A stretch of DNA of 64,000 nucleotides, from contig CM041204.1 in the NCBI GenBank assembly GCA_023078555.1, positions 902,923 through 966,922 on the forward strand, written 5' to 3'. Numbering within the stretch: position 1 is the stretch's first letter; every line of letters starts with the position of its first letter. Source of the stretch: Ulva prolifera (lineage: Eukaryota; Chlorophyta; Ulvophyceae; Ulvales; Ulvaceae). The notes under the pieces are model-generated. The model was not told where the DNA came from, ran no database searches, and saw only the letters and a program-made list of their open reading frames with translations. Shown here one piece after another: positions 22,384 to 33,200 of this stretch. The translations under genes and the position numbers were made by a program.

Positions 22384-22467
22384 GATGGCGGTGTTGAATA
22401 AACACCGGTGCCCAGAGGCACGTAGCACTTGGAGGCACTACCCCTTGGATATCTCTGGAACATCTGA
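22384..22467. repeat. Right copy of ~80-bp direct repeat
   Basis: Partner of 18,624-18,703, in the same orientation. It lies between the 5' end of the unidentified minus-strand gene (ATG at 22,316) and the 3' end of the DIRS-like element (22,503). The pair could be terminal repeats of the cassette between them, or two unrelated copies of a dispersed repeat. Confidence 0.75.
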
Positions 22468-22502
22468 GTTGAGGGCCATGTGCCTGTCACCAATGTGGGA
22501 CA

Positions 22503-22946
22503 TCAGACATCAGAATGCAATACCGTGTTCATGAACGGCGACACAACTGGTAGTTCCTCTCCTGATGTGGGGTGACTTTGTACTGTACCCGGTGATGCAC
22601 AACAATCCACATCAAATGGCCCTTTCCACGCCCACACAGCACGGAATGCTGTCACACTCAACATACAATCAGCCTGGTTTGCGGTGTGGGCAAATCCCTC
22701 GCCGCCTGGGAACACAATGCCGTCGGATGCTAGAACCTGGCAGCTGATCTCTATCCCAAACCGTAGCGCGGTACCCCACAACCTAATACTCAATGCATTC
22801 AGCGTATTGTCATGCACGGAACCCTTGGCCGCGGCTACCGCCGCGCCAACGACGGCAGTACAGAAATGCACACGCTTGTGCCGCCACTTGCCACCATCTT
22901 GGCCAATGCGCGTACCGGACGCGAGCCCTCGGCCCTCTTGTCCCAC
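22503..22946 (-). pseudogene. DIRS-like RNase H/connection segment
   Basis: The frame carries SVHDNTLNALSIRLWGTALR and then AWKGPFDVDCCASPGTVQSH. The latter resembles the segment after RNase H in DIRS-type polyproteins, where a W-x-x-GPF(D/T)VD--AS box precedes the recombinase. It ends soon after, so the recombinase is missing. It follows the RT on the same strand and may be its continuation in another frame. The family assignment rests mainly on context. Confidence 0.5.
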
Positions 22947-22991
22947 GCTCCGCTGACAATCTCAGCCATGCGGAACCGGCGTGCAGATCTC

Positions 22992-23936
22992 TCACCCGCC
23001 AGGTGCCCCATCACAGCCCCCCCCCTGCCCCAAGCCCTCGCCCAGCAGCCCTACCACGGCAACGTGCTTCCCACACCGTGCTGTACGTACCCGGAAAATC
23101 CTCTGCAGCCTGAAACGCAATTCTGCGGTTGCGAGCTCACCTAGTGCAACTTCGCATGAATAATCCCGCCACAGAAACGCCCTTCGCGCCACTGCTTCCA
23201 TCTGCACCGTCGCATTCTGCTTCAGCGGCAACGATGCAACCCCCCGCATGAGCCCACGAGGAAAAACTACCACCCCTGGGCAAGCCGGCCGGAACGCGAC
23301 CAGCTTGCCCACTACCCGAGCGAGTGCCCTGCCTTCCACCCGGCGGTGTGTCTGTAGAAGTTTCGCTGCCATCATCTTGAAGCTCATCACCTTTTGCTCC
23401 GTCACGTACAATCTACAATGCCGGAGGTCCATCACAAGTCCCAGGTGCCCTAGCAGCTGGCCCGGCTCAAGAAGGCTCTTCTTCCGCGACACCCTCAGCC
23501 CCAACCAGTGTAGAAGGCCCAGCACCTGAGCCCTGATCCACAGTGCCCTCTCCCGCGACACCGCGAAGAAGATCAAGTCGTCGATGTAGAAGCTCACCTT
23601 GAACCCCGTTGACCTAAAGATGGCTGTCACCCTCTTCACCGCAAACGAGAAATCGCGTGGCGCGGAGGCTAGGCCGAAAGGCATGACTTTGTAGATGTAC
23701 ACCTTCTGCCCCACCCAGAAGACGCAGAAGTCCTTCATTGCATCCGCCATCGCAAACTGAAGATAACCCTTCTCCAGATCTAAGCTGAACGCCCAATCCC
23801 CCGGCACCGTCATCGCTTCTATCTCCGCCCACGCTTCCATCTTGAACTTCTTCTGTTTCAAGCCTTTTTGATGTGCTTGCCGGACCAGAAAAACCGGCTC
23901 ATCTCCCCGTTCTTGTACGCAATGACCACATTGCAC
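22992..23936 (-). pseudogene. DIRS-like reverse transcriptase
   Basis: A 314-codon frame. RT motifs in order: WAFSLDLEKGYLQFAMADAM (first catalytic Asp in SLDL), YIYKVMPFGLASAPRDFSFA, and the catalytic box VSFYIDDLIFFAVSRE. The DIRS/Ngaro-style thumb follows: HWLGLRVSRKKSLLEPGQLL, GHLGLVMDLRHCRLYVTEQK and ALARVVGKLVAFRPACPGVV. Catalytic aspartates are present. Upstream sequence at 24,253-24,029 (FQGGFRAGNLLGREGDWDGV) in another frame probably belongs to the same polyprotein. This copy is therefore frameshifted even though the RT core looks intact. Confidence 0.85.
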
Positions 23937-24507
23937 ACTATGGTCCCCGGTTGCAGATCTTCCATCGCAACCTCTTCTATTGCCCCCACCGGCAGCAGCG
24001 TGTCCCTGACGTGTGCCTCAGCCCATCTTTACTCCTCCTTCTTCAGCTTCAGCTCGCGCGGCTGGGCATCCCTCATAAGCGCGAGATCCACCCATACCCA
24101 GTATCCCTGCTGCAACCATCGTCTAAGCCGCGCCGGCAGATGTACATCCTCTTCTGCGAAAACCCCGTCCCAGTCGCCTTCTCTCCCTAGGAGATTGCCC
24201 GCTCTGAAACCACCCTGAAACCGCGGGTATGCATCCCAGACTACATCGTCCATCCCGATAGTCGATGCCTATACCCCCCCTTCTGGCGGATCATCTCTGG
24301 GAAACGTCCTCACGACGCGCATAACATCGTAGAGCTCCTTGATCTCATCTGCCCCCCCCGGACCCGACCCGTCTTCCCCGTTGTTCGACACCCTTGTCGC
24401 CACAACACCCTACCCCACCAGTGACCCTCCTTGCTGCCCTCTGAAGCCCCCCCCCGCCCAATTGCTGCTTTGGCCTCATGCACTGCCACCCCCGGACCCC
24501 CGTGCCA

Positions 24508-25714
24508 TCATGCTCGTCGCTGAGTCCTCAGAGGAGGAGGCGCCAGGTGGCGCGGCGGCTCCCGAGACCGAAAGCGCACTGCGGCAGGCGGCGTTGGCAA
24601 TCTGTGCCGTCCTCTTCGGGCATCTGTGGCTCGCAAGGCGTCCTCGCCGCGAGCCTGCACCTCACTGGCGACAAAAGCCCGTATCTCCTCCATGGAGAGG
24701 CTTGGCCGATCCGACCTGGAGCCGCGCATCCCCCCCATCCCCCCATCCTGCATTCCAAAGCCAGAGAGCTGTCCAAACCCCCCTCCAGCACTAGCCGCCC
24801 TGCCTTTGTAGACGAGCGGATTGCGGTATGTGTCGAAGATAGCCCCGCACACACCCGTGAAGTGCTTGCCGCTGGTGTCCTTGGCTCCGCACCGGAAGCA
24901 CTTGCTGGTCAGCGCCACCTTCATGATGTTTTCGCGGGGCTTCGGCAGCCACGCTGCCTGCCTCATGTCTTCAGGGGACGCGGGCAACGGGGGAAGACGC
25001 GTCACATCGCTGCTGAACAGGCTCTCAAGCACCGATGTCATCTCCGCATGCCGCTTCTTCTCCGGCCCGGAGGCCGTCTCTTCATGATGCATCAGTGCTG
25101 AGGGGCCCCGCGAACACGCGGTGGACCGCCGCCTTCACCCACGCCTCCGTGCGCTCCGCCGCCTCGTCCCCCGACAGCTCCAGCTCCTCATTGGAGTTCA
25201 GAAGCAGCCGCATACCGCGGCCAAAGCGGTCCCACCTCGCCGACATAGCCGGGTGGACTACCAGAGTCCCCGTTGACGTCCCGGCTGAAACCTCCCGGTT
25301 AAACAGCTCCAGGGCCCCCTGTTCCTCCTCTGAGCGACGCTCCTGACGTCTGGAATCTCCACCTTCAAGTGGCGGCTGGACAGCTGTGGTCGCGGCAGCC
25401 CATCGACCCATATCCGCCTCCGCCCCCGGTGGATCGCCATGCGGCGCCCGCTGAGGCGCTCTCCGCGACCAGCGCACGAGGTCTGACCCTGCATTTGCGC
25501 GCCCCTTGGAAGCTACAGTTCGGCCCAACGTCGGTTGTATGAGGGCCCCAAATCCCTCCCCCGCCCGTAACCCTCCCCAAGAAACCATGGGGCAGCCCAG
25601 CCTGCCCCATTCCCGAGAGCCCCTCCGCCAGCCCCGGAAGCAGCCATGGCTTACCCTGACCCTGTGACTTGAGCTGAGTTCAAGCCACGCCACATGCAGC
25701 GCGGCGGCATGCAT
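24508..25714 (-). pseudogene. DIRS-like gag with CCHC-like motif, frameshifted
   Basis: Two frames. The upstream one (25,714-25,082) ends in EELELSGDEAAERTEAWVKA and VHRVFAGPLSTDAS. The downstream one (25,092-24,508) gives EKKRHAEMTSVLESLFSSDV, ENIMKVALTSKCFRCGAKDT and GKHFTGVC, then a Gly/Met-rich stretch and SMEEIRAFVASEVQARGEDA. The C-x2-C-x8-H-x4-C arrangement looks like a variant zinc knuckle. Position upstream of the DIRS-like RT supports a gag role. The frames overlap around 25,085, consistent with one indel. Confidence 0.6.
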
Positions 25715-28140
25715 GCTACATGTGTGTCACAGACACGTGGCACACGGGAAACGAGCCTGGTCTCATGTAGCCTTGCATGGGCTGTTCATGCCACCAGGTC
25801 AACTGAACCCGGACTCCATGCATGGAAATTTTGTCTCGGCCACAAAGCCGCCTCTACACCTATTCTGATGTGTAAATCCGTGAGTGCCGCTCACGATGAA
25901 GGCAACATGCATTATGACAATGCGTTCAAACTGTGAGCATAGCTGACATGCTGTCGACACCTCTCTGCAAGCTTGCGTGTAGCCACCGTCTACAAGGCAT
26001 ATCACATAGCTCCACAGGCGCTCGTGCATTCCTCAGATCATCTCCGAGGCGTATCACTGTCAAGCCTCATATGCATGTCATGCGCCAATGCTTGCTTGTC
26101 GACACCAAGTGACAGCTACTGTGCATGTACGCTTGTCCGTAAGCGGAATCTGGTCTGTCATGAGTCATGACAAACCATGTGTGCACGACATTCCGTGCGA
26201 CATACGGAGCGGCTGCGCGAGTGTAGCTGAGAAAATTCCGCAGCGCTGGATCTGGCCTCCGTGTACTCACTATCTACTCGATTGAATACTCTCGAGGAAC
26301 ACATCACTTTGAAGAGACTGTACCGCGGCCGCGGGAACGTCAGCGCGACGCTCTCTCGCTTCAGCTCTGTTCGACAAGTTGGTATCCATGCGGGCTTTGC
26401 CACAATATCACAACCAGAAGCGAACCAAGCCTAAGCAATGCGACATACCTGACGATCATTTCAGCCAACAAGTGACTGAAGCTGAGCCTGAACTCCCGCT
26501 TCGACGGCCGAGTCGAAGTCACGCTCGTCTGCGGCGAGTAGCTGCTCGCCGCGTCCAGGCTGCCTCCCCGTCGGCATGATCTTCTGCTCTTGATCAGACT
26601 AAGCTTCTGCGATGTCGCTTCGTGGAGGTAAAGCAGCCCGGGCCTGACCCGAGGGTCCCGATCGCTCCCGGCCTGCCTTCCTGGGTCCAGCACGTCGCGT
26701 CGAATCGCTGGCCTTGTTCCCTTTAACAACTGCATTAGTTGCACGAGTCCTAGCCATAATTTACACGGGGGCGTCGAAAACAACAGCTGCTCAAACCAGA
26801 CGACGCAACTCCAGCCGTGACCCCGCAATCAGTTTACTAAAGCTTGACCGACAAACTGAGCTTAAGAAGAGCAATCAGCTGCACAGTACAAACCTCTCTT
26901 GTGTGAAGAGCTCCAGCCATCTCCCGCCTATATGCTCCGCGTGCCACCAGCTCATAGCTGCTCTCGACAGCAGTCATGAGCACCTCTGGCCACGCCTACT
27001 GCCGGAACAGCATGCGTCCTTCTCCATGACCCACAATAATCGCAATTATATTACACATAATCTGCGTCCCTGGGCCTGGTTCATTCAGCGACGAATACCT
27101 CATAGACATCAAAACCATGAGCAGTGTTGAAGGGAGTCCACAACCTATGCCCAAACGTAGACGAAGAACTCATGCACAAATACACTTTGATCTAGAGGCA
27201 CGGAGCATATGCATCGAGGCGGACGCAGCCGGCGTTGTTCGGTACCGCTGCCGCCGATGCTAGGCTGTGTTCCCGGACAAGGGGTACGCTGAGTTTCATC
27301 CTTGCTCCGCCGCCCCCCTTTTCCGCGTCAAGAAGAATCGGAGACTCCATTGGTGAATGACGGTTTCTATGATACTCCCGATTGCTTGTCCGGCCCTCGA
27401 CCTGGAACCTATGTTGGCAGTGCCATCGCGGGCAAGCTTTCAGGGCTTGGCACAGATCACTCTCCGCCTGGCGATTTTAATTGCCCCGAGATACCACAAT
27501 GTTTTGATGACTCACCAGCCGCGCACGAGGAGGCTGACTGCAAGTATCACGCGAGAGGGAAGGGAAAGACCGGAAAATTGTACTTCTCGGAATTCCGTAT
27601 GTATGGCTCAATGAGGCAAGGCTCGTCGCCGCGTGTTCTCCATACCTCTGAAAGGTTCAAGTAGAATTGCATCCCGTTTCTCAACGAAGGGGTGGTTCGA
27701 GCGTGGCCCTTTGGTATAACGCCCCCCGTATACGTCCTTGACCGCGCCCGCGACGACAGTATAGATACCTTATCTCCTTAATTATGCATGCCCAACATTG
27801 TTGTTGGAGTGCCTGGCTTGTCGATAGCAACGGGAGACAGTGCCCATGCACTTCCAGCGAATAGAATTGTAGCTGTCAACATGGCATCGGTGTGTGATAA
27901 ATTGCCGTCATGGGATTGAGTGCGCTTACGGCAAGGTGAAGGGCCAATGGGCATTTTGTCGGCGCAACGCATTCATACGTGATCCCGTCCTGGTCAAGCT
28001 GGTTGTCGATGTATGTTGTGCCTTGTGCAACTTTGTGGAGAATGTAGAGTAATCGGGTACGATGTAGATTACCGGGAGGAGTAACAAATTCAGGAAGTGG
28101 TGGCGCCGCAATTGGCAGATGTAGGGCGTTCACCCGGAGC
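25715..28140. other. No recognisable gene
   Basis: Frames of up to about 155 codons occur on both strands (26,361-26,828 minus, 27,302-27,664 plus) without a domain, splice structure or similarity to anything else in the window. The 27,302-27,664 frame (DCLSGPRPGTYVGSAIAGKL) has the more coding-like composition. Confidence 0.4.
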
Positions 28141-29013
28141 TCAAGCTAGTGTGGGGAGTGTTGCAGCACAAGGTAGAGCAATGAGGGACTTTCTTACAAA
28201 GAACATCGCAACGATTACTTTATTCACACTTTGCCAACGATAACTGTTGTGTGAAGCGGAATTCGTAAGACGCGGCATTGCCTAGCTGGCAATTTAGGTC
28301 CCTCTACAAAGGTGTAGTGTATTGTCTACAACTCACAATATTACGTCACCCAACACTCGTACACAGTGGGCATTTGGTGTGCCCTTTGACGGTCCACTGC
28401 ATCAGCTGCTCTCTTCATGCCCTTTGAAGGGGGTAGATCTGTATTATGCCTCACTTGAACGTCAAGAAGATTGTCCAGGCGTTGACGGTCATTCAAGTCA
28501 CTGGCAATGGATGCGGTTCTCACGCTTCTCATGCTAACCCGACAAAAGCTGCAATTTGTTTCTCCACCATACGTAGAGTCGTAAAGCATGTGTACTACGA
28601 ACACCAGTATGGTAGGTCGTCGAGACGGAAGACCGTTGTACTATCGGCAGGCGTGGCCGGAGGTGCTCATGATTGTTGGCGGTATGATGTACCTGTTGCC
28701 TATACGGCAAAAACGTGTGAAATTATGCAGCAATTACTTAGCAGGTGTGCAGATTCGAGTAGGAACACAATGTCTCTTGCCTAAGGCATGGTCAGCCGCA
28801 TCTACACAAGGCTTTGCCGCCATAACATGGGCAACCAAGAGACTTGTCAAGTTCACGATGTATATGGCTGCCATGGGCATATGCTAGTTTGTTCCGGATC
28901 CAAGGGGTGCCATCATTTCGGAGTTCGTGGAATTCAGATTGTTTGCCGCGCTCTTTGGTTACGACGGTGGTTGTGGTGGCGGCATCAACCCGTCCACTCC
29001 GCTTTCATCAGAT

Positions 29014-29072
29014 GCTTGTTCATAGAACACCGCCAAACAGAACATCTGTTTGACGGTGTTCTATGAACAAGC
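29014..29072. repeat. Long inverted repeat, 27-bp arms with 5-bp loop
   Basis: Left arm 29,014-29,040 and right arm 29,046-29,072 are reverse complements with a single mismatch (GCTTGTTCATAGAACACCG is shared exactly, then C/T, then CAAACAG), around the loop AACAT. It would form a very stable hairpin in either DNA or RNA. No gene or terminal structure was identified around it. Confidence 0.93.
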
Positions 29073-29569
29073 TGCGGATGCATGTTGCGCAACAAATGCA
29101 CACTTGGGCGGTCCTTGATACGGTGGTATTTGATGCAGACGGACATAGATGAATGGCACGAATCCATTTGTGTGGACGGAACAACGCTTCCGAGATCAGT
29201 ATATCATGCCGGCCACGGGGCTAAATGGACGGCAATGTTACATCTCTTTAGGCTATGCTTAGTGGGGCGCGCCCAAAAATGAACGCATGGGGCGGACGTG
29301 GGTCATGTGACCAGTCACATTGCGTGATGCGTTCGGAGCGTTGTGGTGTCACCCCGGAGGACATCACCACACACTCCAAATCCTACTCGGGCACAATGAA
29401 AAGCACTCGTGCATGGTGGATGTGGACAGAAATGATGGTCGGGTGTGCTTCGCGATGATCTTTCAATCAGTGAGATTTAGGTGTCCTTGGTCGTGTGCTC
29501 GTGCAATGTGTCCCGGCAACGTGAAACCCCCTCGGAGGGGGTCAAATACCCGACCGGACACCTTCACGG

Positions 29570-29924
29570 TGTCACAATGCATGAGCCTGCGGGCAGCAGT
29601 GTGGTGACAGGTGCACCCATGCACGGACGATCCGCGGATCCAGTGTAGGGGTAAGCCGCCAGCTAGGATCGTCTCGATGTAGTGAGAGAGATCGTGCGAG
29701 GGTTTCCCGCCGTAACCTTGAGTGTTGAGTGTTCAGTGTGCATATAAGCATGTGCACACTGAGATCTGTAACCATTCTCTTTACTGTTTCCCGGTACTAG
29801 CACTTCCCTTCAGCATCTCTCGGTTCTACCTCTGTGCGCAGCAGGTATGAGATGCTGGCTGTCCTGACCTGACCTGAATGAGGACTGCGCGTCCGCCCCT
29901 GCACAAGGAATAGCTTTTCTAACA
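29570..29924 (+). repeat. 5' LTR of copia-1
   Basis: 355 bp, from TGTCACAATGC to TTTTCTAACA. It contains CATATAAGCA at 29,741-29,750 as a likely TATA element; this places the U3/R boundary a little downstream. It is the same family as the solo LTR at 3280. Confidence 0.96.
29741..29750 (+). promoter_or_regulatory. TATA-like element in the copia-1 LTR
   Basis: CATATAAGCA, conserved in the 3' LTR (near 35,967) and as CATATATGGC in the solo LTR at 3280. Its position about half-way through the LTR fits a core promoter for element transcription. Confidence 0.5.
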
Positions 29925-29937
29925 TGGTATCGGTGAC
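29925..29937 (+). promoter_or_regulatory. Primer-binding site of copia-1
   Basis: TGGTATCGGTGAC immediately follows the LTR. TGG pairs with the CCA end of a tRNA. The layout resembles the TGGTATC… site complementary to initiator Met-tRNA used by many plant copia elements, but diverges after ATC. The chromovirus at 49,456 has the same 12 bases GGTATCGGTGAC at the equivalent place. Confidence 0.8.
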
Positions 29938-30223
29938 GTTAGCGTTATGTATGTTTATGGTCTTGTTTGGGAAGCCGTCGGCCAATGTGCGCAGACACGG
30001 CGGGCATTCCACTGTTCTGCCGGCGCTCAGACTGCGGTCAAAAGCGCAGGCATCATTTAGCTGTCTCGTAGTATATTGTTGTTAGACACAATTCGAGAAG
30101 CTTGTTTTAAATGATCAGCGATGAGAAAAGCGAACGCGTTCGCTTATTTTCTCAACCTGTCTGCTTGCGAGCAATCCCACTGGTTAGTTGCTGCGCGCGA
30201 CAAACAACCGTCTGTCCTAATGC

Positions 30224-33200
30224 ATGATGTCTCTTTCCAACGCCAACTCCAACGCCGCCTCTCCTCGCGAGGAGAGGCGTGACGATGCTGACCAGCAGCC
30301 TCTCGTCGACAGGGACGCTGACCAGCAGCTCCCTGACGGAGAACAGCCTGCGGGTATGTTGCTCCGGGGCGGACGGATTGTCCGGCCACGACCCTCTTCC
30401 CACACTGGGCAGAGCAGCCAGCAGGTGCCTTTTTCCTCTCATGTTGTGAACGATCCTGGTCACACTGAGTCACTCATATCACTCGAAACGTTAACCGAGG
30501 CGCTGCGTGCATCTCGGGGACGTAGCGAACCTGATTTGACTAAAGGGAAATTGCCTGAGTGGAATTACAAGACTGAAAGTTTCGTTGCGTACGAACAGAA
30601 AGTCTTTTTGTGGTTAGGTCAATTCGAGTTAGACCATTTGTTGCAGCACGCACCGTCTGCGGACGAACAGCGTGTTCATGCTAGGGCGAGGACACAGGTC
30701 CTAATGTCTTTGCCTGACGCGGATAGGACGACTGTCTATCGCATGTCACACTTGTGTGAAGCATGGTCTTACTTGACTGCCAAGTATAGACCTAGTACTG
30801 AAGCCGAGATCCACAGACTGTGGAGTCGGTTCAATTCTTTGTCACAACACAATAAAGATGTCGCGACATATTGTGGTGAGGTGATGAGTGTTTACACTCA
30901 ACTGGAGGCACTAGGTGCCGATGTGGGCCAGCGATGGCTTCGATTAAAACTGTTAGAGGTGGGGGAGGAGTTCAACGCTGTGCGCGGCGAAGTTCAACAC
31001 TCCTCCCCTCATGTGATAATAGCCCGTTTGACTGAGCATGCTGATTTGCTCAAACAACAGCGGTCGCTGCAGGCTAGGTCTGGGACGCCCGCGGGCAAAC
31101 CAGGCCATGGCTGGCGCAAGCAGCACCGTGGTGATGGCCCTGTGGTCGCTGCTCTCGCAGCTGGCCAGGCTCCTCGCGAGGAGACTAGGACCTGTTTCTT
31201 CTGCAAGAAGAAGGGACATTTGCGTGCGAACTGCCCCCAACGCAAACAGGCTGCGGCCAAAGATGTTTGCACTATAGAAATGCCTGCCAAGTATCCACAG
31301 CCGGACGCGTCCCTTCCGTGGAACATCATTGTTGATAGTGGGTCGGACATGCATATAGTAGGGAATCGGGAAATGTTCACTGAGTACGGCCCGTGTCAGA
31401 AAGTTGCCAATCTCGCGGGACCAGGGCAGCTTTCTATCATGGGTAGGGGAACCATTCAGGTGAACCTGGGTGCTTATGTGGACAAGCATGGGAACACGCA
31501 CCCACTGGATGTGGAAATCCCTGGTGTTTACTATGCTCCTGAATGTCCGTACAACCTGCTCAGCACGATGGGTCTTAGATCAGAGCAGATGTTCCTAGAC
31601 ACGCGTAGGAATGTATTATATGTCCCTGGTCTGGGTGATATGGCTACCGACGTAGAAGATAGCGTCAAGTATCAGGAACTAGATGTAGACGGTCATCCTG
31701 TCTTTGCTTTTAAAATGGCAGTAGATACGAAACCCATTCTCGTCGGTGCGCCTGTCAATAGGGGGGTAGTCTGGTCTAACCAGAGCAGTCCGACCTCAGT
31801 TATTGAGGATCAACAGCAGTGGCATCACGTGGCGGTTGCGGCCATTGACCTGCAGCGACCCAATGCTGGGGGAGCTGAGGTCCCACATGATGCATACTTG
31901 CTGGAATCTGCTTTTCTAGCACACTTGTCTTTTCATCAGTCTAATTGGGTTCTGAAACGTATGCAATCTAACAGTGAATTTTATGGTCCTTTGAATTTGT
32001 ATGTCAATTCCGAGCCATTGGGGAATCGGTGTCACGGTTGCAGAATTGGCAAGGTGCCTGCGGGTAAATTCTCTGCCAATGATCGTGAGCTCATGGGTCA
32101 AGCCAAGTGGCCTGGTGAGCAACTGCATGCCGATTTAGCTGGTCCTGTCTCTCCGGTAGGAATTGGTGGTGTGAAATATGTTTTGTTTGTGATGTGTGCC
32201 TTTACCCGTTATACTTTCGTGGTCGGTCTGCGCAAAAAGAGTGAGGCTGCGGCCATGATCTCTTATATTATCGAACGCATTCGGGTGAATGTGGTGAAGC
32301 CAGGTGAACCGGGTGTGCGCATCCTACACACCGACAAAGGGGGAGAGTTCATGGTCGCGGCCTTAAAACTCTACCTCCAGCGTCGTGGCATTACTCACCG
32401 CTTGACCCCCACAGCCGCTCATCGCTGTAATAGCATGATCGAGAGAAGGATCGGAGTGGCTTTTGAGTCACTCCGTGCTGTGCTGCTCGCGAGCGGCCTG
32501 CCTCTGTTCCTGTGGATAGAATGCCTCGCCAGCGTTGTCCATGGTCACAATCTCACGCCGTCGTCGGCATTGTACCATGACAAACTGGCGAGCATCCTCA
32601 AGGGCCTGAAAGCTCAGCATGCTGTCAATGCGTCTGCGGACGTTGACGAAGCTGAGAAAAGCCTGGGGAAGGGAAAGCGCATGAAAAAGGCCGAGCGCGA
32701 TAAGTTGAGGGACGAGGAGAAACGCAAGTACAAGTTGCTTGCGACGACAGAATTAGATGAGTTTTTAGTGCGGTCTTGTGATAAGGATATCATTCCTTAC
32801 ATGGCCTTTTTCAGAGACACCTCCGTTGAGGTGTTCCAAGATCTGCTGCGGCAGCAGCGTCCATGGGGGGTTGAGGTGTATGCATACCCTAGGGATGACA
32901 AGCTGCGGAAGTTGTCCCCCCGGGGTGTGCCTGCATACTGGGTCGGGGCTGGTCTAGGCCCCAGCATGCAGCGTGTGTACGCCCAGGATGTTCCTGGTGG
33001 TAGGGTTTTTGTTGTGCGTCAGGTCATGTGTACTGCGGATCAGATGATCCGGCACGTACGCAAGTATGATGCGTCCGCCGTTGTGGACAAGAGGGAACCT
33101 AAGGAGTTTGCGAACTCCTACACGGTTGCTTTCGAGGGGGACGATGAGGGTGAGTGTGTGACTGATGCTGATGTGCCTCCTTTCGCGGCAGAGCACACGT

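Larger units (their letters stand above)
22503..25714 (-). mobile_element. Decayed DIRS-like retroelement
   Basis: On the minus strand: gag (25,714 to about 24,500), RT (23,936-22,992), and a following RNase H-like segment (22,946-22,503). The RT order and motifs are of the DIRS type and not copia or gypsy. Three different frames are used, so several frameshifts have accumulated. No tyrosine recombinase and no inverted or split terminal repeats were found; the 3' side is cut near 22,500, next to the ~80-bp repeat. Confidence 0.75.

Noticed and set aside
29527-29541. CCCCCT-CGG-AGGGGG hairpin just upstream of copia-1
   Set aside because: Short, outside the element boundary set by the duplication, and with no associated structure; probably chance.
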